DNA from: Firmicutes bacterium UBA1702
GTDB lineage: Bacteria > Bacillota > Clostridia > Peptostreptococcales > Anaerovoracaceae
Direction of reading: 5' to 3'
DNA: 64,000 nt
Assembly: GCA_002320005.1 (NCBI GenBank)
Contig: DCJK01000013.1
Span: forward strand, 1-64,000
Below, piece after piece: positions 27,358 to 35,202 of this stretch. Every line of letters begins with the position of its first letter. The first letter of the stretch is position 1. The notes beneath the pieces are model-generated. The model was given only the letters and a program-made list of their open reading frames with translations, did not search any database and had not been told where the DNA came from. The translations under genes and the position numbers were made by a program.

Positions 27358-28281
27358 ATGAAGAAATTTAATGAAATGTACGTTATCGGCATCGACCACG
27401 GATATGGGAATATGAAAACGGCGAACTGCTGTTTTAAGACTGGACTTCTTGCCTACGATGCCGAGCCGCTGTTTACGGGAGATATGCTCGTTTATGACGG
27501 CAAATATTATCTGATCGGAGAAGGACACAAGGAGTTCCTTCCCGATAAAATCCGTGACGAGGATTATTATATTTTAACTCTCGTTGCTATTGCAAAGGAG
27601 CTTCAGCGTGAAAAACTCACCGAAGCAAAGGTCATTATCGCCGCAGGATTGCCCCTGACTTGGACAAGCGGACAGAAAAAGGATTTTGCCGCTTATCTCA
27701 GTAAGAACAAGGAAGTCAGCTTCACCTATCAGAAAGTTGATTATCATATCACGATTGAGGGTGCACGCATCTATCCGCAGGGGTACGCCGCTATTGCTGA
27801 TTTTGCTACCACAATGACCGGAGTCAATATGGTTGCGGATATTGGCAACGGCACAATGAACGTGCTGTATATGATAAACGGCAGACCGCAGGCAGGCAAA
27901 ATGTATACCGAAAAGTTTGGAACTTATCAGTGTACCCTTGCGGTGCGGGAGATGTTTATGCAGAAAACCCAGCGTGAAATCAACGATGCTATTATTGAGG
28001 AAGTTCTTATCACGGGTTCGGCAAATATCGCTCCTGCCGATCAGAAAATTATCCGAACCATTGCGACGGAATATGTAAAAGATATTTTTCGCAGGCTTCG
28101 TGAACACGGGTATGACGAGGGTATGATGATGTTGTATATCACCGGAGGCGGCGGTTGCCTTGTAAAGAACTTTTATAAGTTCAATGCCGACCGTGTAAAA
28201 TTCGTGGATGATATTTCTGCCGCCGCAAAGGGTTATGAGTATATGGCGGAAATTCAGCTTAAATCGGGTGCGGCGGTATGA
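27358..28281 (+). CDS. parM: ParM/StbA-like actin-type segregation ATPase
   Basis: 307-residue actin-like protein. In plasmids ParM forms filaments that push sister copies apart by binding ParR-parC complexes. Seen: the phosphate 1 loop IGIDHGYGNMKTA at the N-terminus, the second loop VADIGNGTMNVLY, and the adenosine motif YITGGGGCLVKNF near the C-terminus. AAAGGAG upstream supports ATG 27358. It overlaps parR by 4 bases (ATGA). Its presence on an integrated element suggests that the excised circle is actively segregated. Confidence 0.9.
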   Translation: MKKFNEMYVIGIDHGYGNMKTANCCFKTGLLAYDAEPLFTGDMLVYDGKYYLIGEGHKEFLPDKIRDEDYYILTLVAIAKELQREKLTEAKVIIAAGLPLTWTSGQKKDFAAYLSKNKEVSFTYQKVDYHITIEGARIYPQGYAAIADFATTMTGVNMVADIGNGTMNVLYMINGRPQAGKMYTEKFGTYQCTLAVREMFMQKTQREINDAIIEEVLITGSANIAPADQKIIRTIATEYVKDIFRRLREHGYDEGMMMLYITGGGGCLVKNFYKFNADRVKFVDDISAAAKGYEYMAEIQLKSGAAV

Positions 28282-28592
28282 GTGATTACCGTATCAACGT
28301 AAGATTTCACGCCGATGTACCCGCCGAAAAGAAAGCCGCCGAATATCTGCAAACCTTAAACAAATCCCGTAATAAATTTATCGTGGATGCCGTCATTGCC
28401 TATATGAATAAGGAAAGCACCGATAACGAAGCTCTGATTGAAAATATAAGGCAGATTTTTCGGGAAGAGGTGCAGACGGTTGCGGTTGTGTCAGCGCCGC
28501 CTGCCGCAGTAGCGGTCACGGCAGAACTGACCGAAGAACAGAAAGCGGAAAACGCAAAAAATGTCCTTGCGCATTTGGAAATGTTCGGCTGA
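28278..28592 (+). CDS. parR: ParR-like centromere-binding protein
   Basis: 104-residue partner of ParM. Seen: an N-terminal ribbon-helix-helix-like stretch (YRINVRFHADVPAEKKAAEYLQ, KSRNKFIVDAVIAYMNK) and an acidic, Ala-rich C-terminal tail that would contact the filament. It starts within the parM stop (ATGA), so the two are translationally coupled. Identification rests on size, fold pattern and position after parM. Confidence 0.75.
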   Translation: MSDYRINVRFHADVPAEKKAAEYLQTLNKSRNKFIVDAVIAYMNKESTDNEALIENIRQIFREEVQTVAVVSAPPAAVAVTAELTEEQKAENAKNVLAHLEMFG

Positions 28593-28864
28593 GCCAAGAT
28601 AGCCGATTTTGGCTCAAAAGAGCATTTTTATTGTATCTGCTGTGTCAAAGTGGCTCAATGCACCAAGTCAAGAAAACGGTATAACTGTGAGTTTTGCTCC
28701 CTCACGGTGCAAGTCACGGAGAATGGAAGATATACGCTAAAAGCGTGTGTCTTACACCGTAACAAGCAGGACATTTGTGTGCCAAATGTCGCTTGCCGCC
28801 ATAAAGGTTATGGCGGACTCTTTAGGGGATTACCCCTAATACCCCAATATGAAAGGATGATGTT
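28593..28864 (+). other. Candidate oriT region with nested inverted repeats
   Basis: 272 bases without a convincing gene, directly upstream of mobC. They hold a row of inverted repeats: TGAGCC/GGCTCA (28590-28615), GACATTTG/CAAATGTC (28770-28790, extended by AAGC/GCTT), CCGCCATAA/TTATGGCGG (28796-28816) and TAGGGG/CCCCTA (28823-28838). Dense repeats next to mobC and a relaxase gene are the usual form of a transfer origin. Part of the left portion could instead be the ParR centromere. The nick site is not identified. Confidence 0.6.
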
Positions 28865-29191
28865 ATGAAAAAACAAGATATACGGATCGTCGCCCGTGTT
28901 ACCCAAAAGGAAAAAGACCGCATCAGCGACCTTGCCAAACGGTGCGGACTTTCTACAACCGAATATCTCCGCCAAAGAGCATTGGGATATGAGCCGAAGC
29001 CGGTTCCGCCCGATGCTCTTTTTCGTTTCTGCGAAAGGTTAGATGCCCTTATCGAGCAACCCTTCTCTGCGGAAGTGAATACAGCGGCACTGACCTTGCT
29101 GGAAGATATATCGGCAGAACTTATTACACCGAGAAAGGAGAATATGCGCAAATGGCAACCACAGGATTCTGGCCCGTCAAAGGACGGTTAA
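28865..29191 (+). CDS. mobC: MobC-like relaxosome accessory protein
   Basis: 108-residue DNA-binding protein that helps melt oriT and load the relaxase. Seen: the ribbon-helix-helix pattern DIRIVARVTQKEKDRISDLAKRCGLSTTEYLRQRALG, typical of MobC proteins, and a variable helical C-terminus. AAAGGATG lies upstream of ATG 28865. The last 40 bases overlap the relaxase start. Confidence 0.85.
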   Translation: MKKQDIRIVARVTQKEKDRISDLAKRCGLSTTEYLRQRALGYEPKPVPPDALFRFCERLDALIEQPFSAEVNTAALTLLEDISAELITPRKENMRKWQPQDSGPSKDG

Positions 29192-30526
29192 AGGAAGTTA
29201 TCGACTACGCCAACAATCCCGATAAAACCACAGCAAAGGAATACCTTGACGAAGATCTGTATGCCGCCATCCGCTATGTGGAGAATGATGATAAAACCGA
29301 TCAAACAATGTTTGTATCGGGCATCAACTGCTCTAAGCATAACGCCTACAATGAAATGATCGCCGTGAAGCGCCGTTTCGGTGAACGGGGTAAAAATATC
29401 GCTTATCACGGGTATCAGAGCTTTGTCGCAGACGAGGTCACACCCGACGAAGCACACGCCATCGGAAAGGAAACCGCACGAAAGATGTGGGGGGGCAAGG
29501 TATCAGGTGGTAGTTACTACCCACCTGAATACCGATAACATTCACAACCATTTTGTTATCAATAGTGTTTCCTTTGTGGACGGTAAAAAGTTCCGCAATG
29601 GTATCGGTGATCGGCTGGAGCTTCGCAAAATATCCGATGCTATCTGCGCCGCAAGAAACAAATCCGTTATTCAAAGCCATAAATTTTACAGCAATAAAAA
29701 GGAATATTGGATACGGAACTCCGGTAAGGTCACCCATCGGGATATGCTGCGGCGGGATGTGGACGAAGCACTTTCCAAATGCTGCTCATTTAAGGAAATC
29801 GAATATTACCTTAAAACACTCGGTTACCGATTTGAACGTGACTTTTATTATGACCATCCCTCTGTGTATGCAGAGGGGTGGAAACGTGCTGTCCGTATCA
29901 GTAGTCTTGGGGAGCGACATTCTAAGGAACGCATACGGGAACAGTGCCGTGAAAATCAGCGCAAACCCGAACTCTATGCCTTTGTAACACCGGCTTGGAA
30001 AAGACGCCCGCTTCTTGTGCTTGAACGGGAGAGGTATATATCGGGATGGGATGACACGATTATTGTATTGTTTGAGCTTTTCATAGAGCTTCTTAAAATC
30101 TGCATCGTAGGCAATACCCAAGAATACGATAACCGCCCCGTATCTCCGATGATGAGAGCAGAAATGCGAAAGTTGGATCAGTATATCGAAGAATACAATC
30201 TGCTTTGTGATAACAATCTCAATTCCCCGAAAAAGTTGTTGTCATTCCAAGAAAACTTATCCTCTCGGATTTCTGAATTAGAGCAAGAACGTTATGCACT
30301 ACGCTTAAAACTTCGCCGTGTAAAAACACCCGAAGAAGATGCCGCATTAAAGGTGCAGGCAAAGGAACTGACCAAGCAGATAACACCTTTGCGAAAAGAA
30401 TTGAAAGTCGCCCTGCGCATTGAGGAACACATTCCAAGAATTAAGGAACTCCTTGATGCCGAGCGCAATATCGAATTGAAACACAACGGTTTAGTAAAAA
30501 AGAAAGAACGAGGTTATGAACGATGA
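29152..30526 (+). pseudogene. MOBP-type relaxase, frameshifted at a G7 run
   Basis: Relaxase that would nick oriT and pilot DNA in transfer. The first frame (29152 to about 29495) gives FWPVKGRLKEVIDYANNPDKT and FVSGINCS, then leaves the frame. A second frame continues with RYQVVVTTHLNTDNIHNHFV, which holds the histidine triad, and runs to 30526 with a long helical C-terminus. The switch lies at GGGGGGG (29489-29495): removing one G gives an uninterrupted protein of about 457 residues. This is either a broken gene, a sequencing indel, or a slippage switch. The stop overlaps the parB start (ATGA). Confidence 0.88.
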
Positions 30527-31383
30527 AAAATACTAAGAAAAATATTCCTATTGAGAAATTACGCCCCTTTGAGAACCACCCCTACAAGGTGCAGGACAAC
30601 GAGGAAATGGATGCCCTTGCCGAAAGCATTAAGGCACACGGCGTTGTATCTCCCATCATAGTCCGCCCTTTAGAAAACACCACAGACGAATATGAAATCA
30701 TATCCGGTCACAGACGGGTTATGGCAAGCAGAAAGGCAGGGATCACCGAAATCCCTGCCTTAATTGTTTCCCTTGATCGTGATGCGGCGGCAATCGTGCT
30801 TGTGGACAGTAACCTGCACCGTGAGCATATTTTACCGTCTGAAAAAGCCTTTGCTTACAAGATGAAGGCAGAAGCGTTGGCACACCAAGGATGGAGAAGT
30901 GATCTAACTTCGTGCCAAGTTGGCGCAAAGTTAAGGACAGATGAGCAAATTGCCGCCGATGCCAATGACAGCGCACGGCAAATTCAACGCTATATTCGTC
31001 TTACTAACCTTATCCCCGAAATTCTGCAATATGTAGATGAAGGGCGCATTTCCTTCACTCCCGCCGTTGAGCTTTCCTATCTCAACGAGCAGGAACAGTA
31101 CGACCTTTTAGAGCAGATGGAACTGAACGATTGCACCCCGTCACTCTCGCAGGCTTGCCGCTTTAAGAAGATAAGCCAAGAGGAAGGTCTGACTCCCGAA
31201 GTGATTGCCACTGTTATGAGCGAAGAAAAAGCCAATCAGCGGGAAATGTTCAAAGTCCCAATGGAGCGTATTCGTCAGTATGTCCCTAACGCTAACGCAA
31301 AGCAGGCTGAGGATTTTGTTTTGAAGGCTTGTGAGCATTACCGCAAGTTTTTGATCCGTCAGCGTAACCGTGATGAAAGGTAA
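30523..31383 (+). CDS. parB: ParB-like partition protein
   Basis: 286-residue ParB/Spo0J-family DNA-binding protein. Seen: the N-terminal ParB/Srx-like domain with IRPFENHPYK-type start (IEKLRPFENHPYKVQDNEEM), GVVSPIIVRP and the CTP-binding SGHRRVMASRKAG and NLHREHILPSE boxes, then an ARQIQRYIRLTNL helix-turn-helix. No ParA gene accompanies it. In Tn4451/Tn1549-type elements such genes are common and their role is uncertain. Starts at ATG 30523 inside the relaxase stop. Confidence 0.9.
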   Translation: MKNTKKNIPIEKLRPFENHPYKVQDNEEMDALAESIKAHGVVSPIIVRPLENTTDEYEIISGHRRVMASRKAGITEIPALIVSLDRDAAAIVLVDSNLHREHILPSEKAFAYKMKAEALAHQGWRSDLTSCQVGAKLRTDEQIAADANDSARQIQRYIRLTNLIPEILQYVDEGRISFTPAVELSYLNEQEQYDLLEQMELNDCTPSLSQACRFKKISQEEGLTPEVIATVMSEEKANQREMFKVPMERIRQYVPNANAKQAEDFVLKACEHYRKFLIRQRNRDER

Positions 31384-31393
31384 GGTGAAATAT

Positions 31394-31672
31394 ATGAAAA
31401 AAGTAGATATATTATTCGATCCAACGGCGGTTAATGTAATACCGCCCGAACCCATAGATGAAAACGAACCCGTTTGTCTTGCGGATTATATGATGCCCCG
31501 CAGTAATGAGCGTGTCTTTGATTACAGCAAGGTGCGCCGCTTCGGTGAAGATACCTTCCCTATGAAGATCGGCGGCACAACCTATGAGGTATCCACTCAT
31601 TTTAATCCCAACGGCAGACAGTGCGTATTTGAATAATTTAAGGAACTGATATTGTCCGAGCAATTATTGTAA
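31394..31672 (+). pseudogene. TnpW-like small protein with in-frame TAA
   Basis: Short protein of the TnpW type: a variable N-terminal half, then the family-like FPMKIGGTTYEVSTHFNPNGRQ. AAGGTG 6 bases before ATG 31394 supports the start. Reading stops at TAA 31634-31636 after CVFE, but the same frame continues with FKELILSEQLL to a second TAA at 31670-31672. A Gln codon (CAA) at the first stop would give VFEQFKELIL, which fits the expected helix. The product of 80 residues may still be partly functional. Confidence 0.65.
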
Positions 31673-31760
31673 TGCTCGCACATTGGAAAAAGACAATCGG
31701 GCATTGTAAAATATAATTACCCTTTTTGCAATGTCTGGTTGTCGGAAAGGAGATTATGAA

Positions 31761-33491
31761 ATGACAACTGCAAACAATATTAAAGGACAAAATATAAACA
31801 ACGATTTGATTACCGCCCTCTATTGTCGCCTTTCTGTTGAAGATATAAAGGATGACAAGAACAATAAGAGACGGAATATAGACGAATCCAACAGTATCAG
31901 CAACCAAAAGCAGATTCTTTTGGACTATGCTAAGAAACACGGATATACCAATACGATGTTTTTTGTGGATGACGGCATTTCGGGTACAAGCTTTGACCGT
32001 AGCGATTTTAACCGTATGCAACGTATGGTTGAGGAAGGTAAAATCGGTACAATTATCGTAAAAGACCTTTCCCGTTTTGGTCGTGAACATATCGAGGGTG
32101 GTCGCCTTGCGGAAATCGTATATCCTACGCTCGGCGTTACCTTTATATCCATTCACGAAAACGTAAATACCTCTACGGGTGAGGGTATGGAAATGATGCC
32201 GTTCTACAATATATTCAATGAATGGTATGCGGCGCAGACTTCCAAAAAGATCCGTGCGGTATGGCAGTCCAAAGCCGACAACGGCAAGCGCATTTCTTCT
32301 ACTGTCCCTTACGGCTATGTTAGGGATGCAGAGGATAAAGAAAAATGGCTGATTGACGAGCCTGCGGCGGCAGTTGTGCGAAAGATATACGAACTGTGCC
32401 TTGCAGGGCGTGGCCCGTCACAGATTGCACGGCAGTTGGAAAGTGAGCGTGTGTTAGTACCTTCGGCTTACTATGAATCTGTTGGCAGAAAGCACTCGCA
32501 GAAAGTTCCGCTAAATCCGTATAATTGGGATCAGGCAACGGTTGTGGGCATTTTGGAAAACAGACAGTACACGGGATGTGCCGTCAACTTCAAAAGCACC
32601 ACCGTCAGTTATAAGGTTCACAAGGTTATTCATAACCCTGTTGACCAACAGCAGATTATCCCAAATATGCAAGAGCCAATCGTCAGCGAAGAAATATGGC
32701 TGAGAGTGCAGGAACTTCGTGAGAACCGCCGCCGCAATACAGCAACGGGCAGAACAAGTCTGTTTTCGGGATTGGTATTCTGCCCCGATTGCGGGGCAAA
32801 GCTTCATTTCTGTGCGGCAAAGAGCCTGAAGCCGAATCAAGAGTTTTTCCGTTGTGCCAACTATAAGGATGGCAGAGGAACTTGCAAAATCCATTATATC
32901 CGCAACGTAGCACTTGAAAAAATCGTGCTTGAAGCAATCAGCGATATGGCTGACTTTGTTCGCTGTCACGAGAGCATTTTTATGTATATGATAGCGAAGA
33001 AAAACAAAGCAATGCAAAAGGCTGAATTTGAACAGCTGAAAAAGACGGTTTCCAACAGCAAAGTGCGCTTGGGCGAATTGGATAAGCTGATGGCAAAACT
33101 TTATGAGGATAATGTTCTTGGTCGTGTAACTGATGATTTCTTCCAAATGATGATGAAGAATTACGAACGGGAACAAAAGGAACTCACAATGGCTGTTGCC
33201 AATGGGGAGTAAGTATTACAATCTTCGGAACAAAAATCTGCTGACACAAGGCTTTTAATCCGTACCTTTAGAGAAATGACGGATATTAAGGAACTGACAC
33301 CGATTATTGTGAATAAACTGATTGAACGCATCGAAGTTCACAATAACGATAAGACCAGCGGTCATTGCTATGTAAAAGTGGATGTTTACTTCACCGGTGT
33401 AGGAATGATTTCAATCCCAAGCGAAGAAGAACTCCTTGCTATGATGGAGGATATACGAAAGAATCCGGAGGAATACCGCCTTGCCGCATAG
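31761..33491 (+). pseudogene. tnpX: Large serine recombinase (TnpX type) interrupted by in-frame TAA
   Basis: Site-specific recombinase that would excise and insert the element. Seen: resolvase domain with catalytic Ser25 in YCRLSVED, the GTSFDRSDFNRM and VKDLSRFGRE motifs; a recombinase domain; a zinc ribbon (CPDCGAKL ... CANYKDGRGTC); and a coiled coil. Translation ends at TAA 33210-33212, yet the same frame continues for 93 codons with RTFREMTDIKELTPIIVNKLIERIEVH, the conserved C-terminal block. Full length would be 576 residues plus stop. ATG 31761 has AAAGGAG upstream. Whether the 483-residue form is active is unknown. Confidence 0.88.
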
Positions 33492-33500
33492 CAAAAGGAA

Positions 33501-33532
33501 ACGGTGCAACCCCTTTTACGGGGTTACACCGT
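33501..33532. terminator. Hairpin at the right end of the element
   Basis: ACGGTGCAACCCC (33501-33513) pairs with GGGGTTACACCGT (33520-33532) with one mismatch. It lies just after the recombinase frame ends and before the right end repeat, and would stop transcription out of the element. Confidence 0.7.
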
Positions 33533-33535
33533 ACC

Positions 33536-33572
33536 TTACATAAAATACTTCCTTACGTGGTCTGTCCTAAAG
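33536..33572 (-). repeat. Right inner end repeat of the element with TAAAG core
   Basis: Read on the minus strand this gives CTTTAGGACAGACCACGTAAGGAAGTA, related to the left end at 15798-15830. CCTTAC occurs twice as a direct repeat. TAAAG at 33568-33572 matches 15800-15804 and is the likely crossover core. Confidence 0.55.
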
Positions 33573-33592
33573 GCCGTCTGTTTTGTTTATGT
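33573..33592 (+). repeat. Right arm of split host terminator
   Basis: GCCGTCTGTTTTGTTTATGT is the partner of 15778-15797. It pairs over all 20 positions, with one G-U. The next 180 bases up to whiA hold no gene that I can support; AAAGGAGG at 33759-33766 serves whiA. Confidence 0.8.
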
Positions 33593-33772
33593 GCGGGATG
33601 CAGATACTGCGGTGAGGAACTGATACACAAACCCTGTAAACTGCATATATTTTGGACAAAGAGACTGCCGTTGCCCATTGACCCCATATGTGCACGAATG
33701 TTTTAATTTTATTACGCTTCCTCTTTATTTAAATTACGTTTTGAGGTAAAATTAAACAAAGGAGGAAAGCAC

Positions 33773-34714
33773 ATGTCATTTGCAGCGGAAGTAAAAAATG
33801 AATTATCCAGAGTGGAAACAGAGAAAAAATGCTGCCAGCTGGCAGAAATAGCAGGCTTTCTGCGCGTTGCAGGGAGCATAGGGCTTGCAGGTCTGGGAAA
33901 GTTCAAGATAATAATAACATCAGAAAATCCGGCTGTGATCCGTCACTATAAGAAGCTTTTAAGTGACTATTTTGACATCGACACCGTGCTTGAAGTGGGA
34001 GAAAGCAGCTCGGTAGGGAAAAAAAGAGCGTATAATATAACCATAGACGCAGAAAACCGGAGCGAGCAGATTCTCAGAGAGACCGGAATCCTCCTGGTCA
34101 GAGAGGGAAATAATTATATATCAGACGGAATATATGACGGGATTGTCAAAAACAAATGCTGTAAACGTGCTTACCTCAGAGGAATATTCATGGGCGCGGG
34201 AACCATGAGCAATCCGGAAAAAGCATACCATCTGGAATTCGTGTGTCGCACGGAGAACCTTGCAAAAGATCTTAAAAAAGTGATAAATTCCTTTTCTGAC
34301 ATGCAGGCAAAAGAATTCAAACGAGGCAAGCTTTATATAGTGTATATGAAAAAGGCCGATTACGTGGGAGATATGCTGGGCATAATGGGAGCAGACAGCC
34401 ATTCCCTTGCTGTTGCCAATACGCTGGTGGAAAAATCCGTAAGAAACAGCGTAAATCGTAAGGTCAACTGCGACAGCGCCAATCTGGACAGAACAGTGGA
34501 AGCGGCTCTTAAGCAGAAGATGGCCATCGAGAAAATAGAAAAAGAAAGGGGACTGTCATGGCTTCCTGAGAAACTCCGGGAAACCGCAATATTGAGAAAA
34601 GAGCACCCTGACATGTCGCTTACGGCTTTAGGCGCACTTTTTGATCCGCCCCTTAAGAAATCGGGAATAAACAGCAGACTCAAAAAAATCGAAGAGATAG
34701 CATCTAAACTTTAA
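33773..34714 (+). CDS. whiA: WhiA, LAGLIDADG-like DNA-binding regulator
   Basis: 313-residue protein conserved in Gram-positive bacteria, needed for sporulation control in Streptomyces and linked to division and chromosome segregation in Bacillus. Seen: N-terminal SFAAEVKNELSRVE, the homing-endonuclease-like core with RGIFMGAGTMSNPEKAYHLE, and a C-terminal helix-turn-helix (LREKHPDMSLTALGAL-type segment, here ILRKEHPDMSLTALGALFDP). Normally it follows rapZ and yvcK; here it is separate, downstream of the inserted element. Confidence 0.96.
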   Translation: MSFAAEVKNELSRVETEKKCCQLAEIAGFLRVAGSIGLAGLGKFKIIITSENPAVIRHYKKLLSDYFDIDTVLEVGESSSVGKKRAYNITIDAENRSEQILRETGILLVREGNNYISDGIYDGIVKNKCCKRAYLRGIFMGAGTMSNPEKAYHLEFVCRTENLAKDLKKVINSFSDMQAKEFKRGKLYIVYMKKADYVGDMLGIMGADSHSLAVANTLVEKSVRNSVNRKVNCDSANLDRTVEAALKQKMAIEKIEKERGLSWLPEKLRETAILRKEHPDMSLTALGALFDPPLKKSGINSRLKKIEEIASKL

Positions 34715-34875
34715 ATTCAGAGCAAAATAAAAAAGAACTTATTGCTTAAAATATACCATTTTTTTGTTATTGATGAATATTTTTGTGGTATTTTTAGAAT
34801 AAGGGGGTAAAGTTTTTTCTGCCAATCAAGGCGGCAAAAACTTTTGGATATATAACCAGGTAAGGAGGAGAGAGA
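34715..34875 (+). promoter_or_regulatory. Promoter/leader of the V-ATPase operon
   Basis: 161-base AT-rich gap. ATACCA/TGGTAT (about 34755-34791) can form a long-loop hairpin. AAAGTTTTT (34809-34817) pairs with AAAAACTTT (34836-34844) around an inner GCC/GGC stem, just before the AAGGAGGAG ribosome site at 34862. The last hairpin could affect translation of the first gene. Promoter boxes are not clear enough to assign. Confidence 0.45.
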
Positions 34876-35202
34876 TTGTTTACAGAAGAACTTAAACTGA
34901 TCAGAGAAGCAGAAGAACAGGCAGATCGCATGCGTCGCGAAGCCAGAACTTCGGCCAAGAATCTCACTCGCGAATCCGATGCGGAGGCTAACAGACTTGT
35001 GGAGGAAGCTTTTGCCACCGAAAAGGAAAAATGCGATGCTCTTATTGAGGACGGACGCAGAATTGCTCAGCAAGAGTACGAGGAAACCATTGCCGCAGCA
35101 GAAAAAGCTTGTGCGGAAATGGCACGGCAGGCCGAGGGGAAACAGCAGAAAGCCGTAAATTTCATAGCAGAAAGGATTGTGGAGTCAAGTGTCAATTGTT
35201 AA
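34876..35202 (+). CDS. ntpF: V/A-type ATPase peripheral-stalk subunit (G/H, NtpF-like)
   Basis: 108-residue, almost entirely helical, charged protein (EELKLIREAEEQADRMRREA ... AEGKQQKAVNFIAERIVESS), as expected for the subunit that forms the peripheral stalk coiled coil with subunit E. The start is TTG 34876 after AAGGAGGAG. First gene of the nine-gene operon; its end overlaps the subunit I start. Confidence 0.85.
   Translation: MFTEELKLIREAEEQADRMRREARTSAKNLTRESDAEANRLVEEAFATEKEKCDALIEDGRRIAQQEYEETIAAAEKACAEMARQAEGKQQKAVNFIAERIVESSVNC

Larger units (their letters stand above)
15800..33572 (+). mobile_element. Integrated mobilizable element, TnpX/Tn4451 type, about 17.8 kb
   Basis: The element is bounded by TAAAG at 15800-15804 and 33568-33572, and lies in the loop of a host terminator. 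Inside each end lie related sequences in inverse orientation (CCACATAAGGCAGTA on the left, CCACGTAAGGAAGTA read inward from the right), as expected for recombinase-binding ends. It carries a large serine recombinase at the right end, TnpV- and TnpW-like genes, MobC/relaxase, ParMR, ParB, a sigma-like gene, DUF6076 and a surface-protein cargo. There is no replicase and no conjugation channel, so I class it as mobilizable rather than self-transmissible. Several backbone genes are broken. Confidence 0.88.

Noticed and set aside
28650..28868. 72-residue open frame starting MAQCTKSRKRYNCEFC between parR and mobC
   Set aside because: It runs straight through the stacked inverted repeats of the candidate oriT, has no ribosome site, and its cysteine content comes from the GC-rich repeats.
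32511..33176. 221-codon antisense frame inside the recombinase gene
   Set aside because: The plus-strand frame encodes the conserved recombinase and zinc ribbon; the antisense frame has no start signal.
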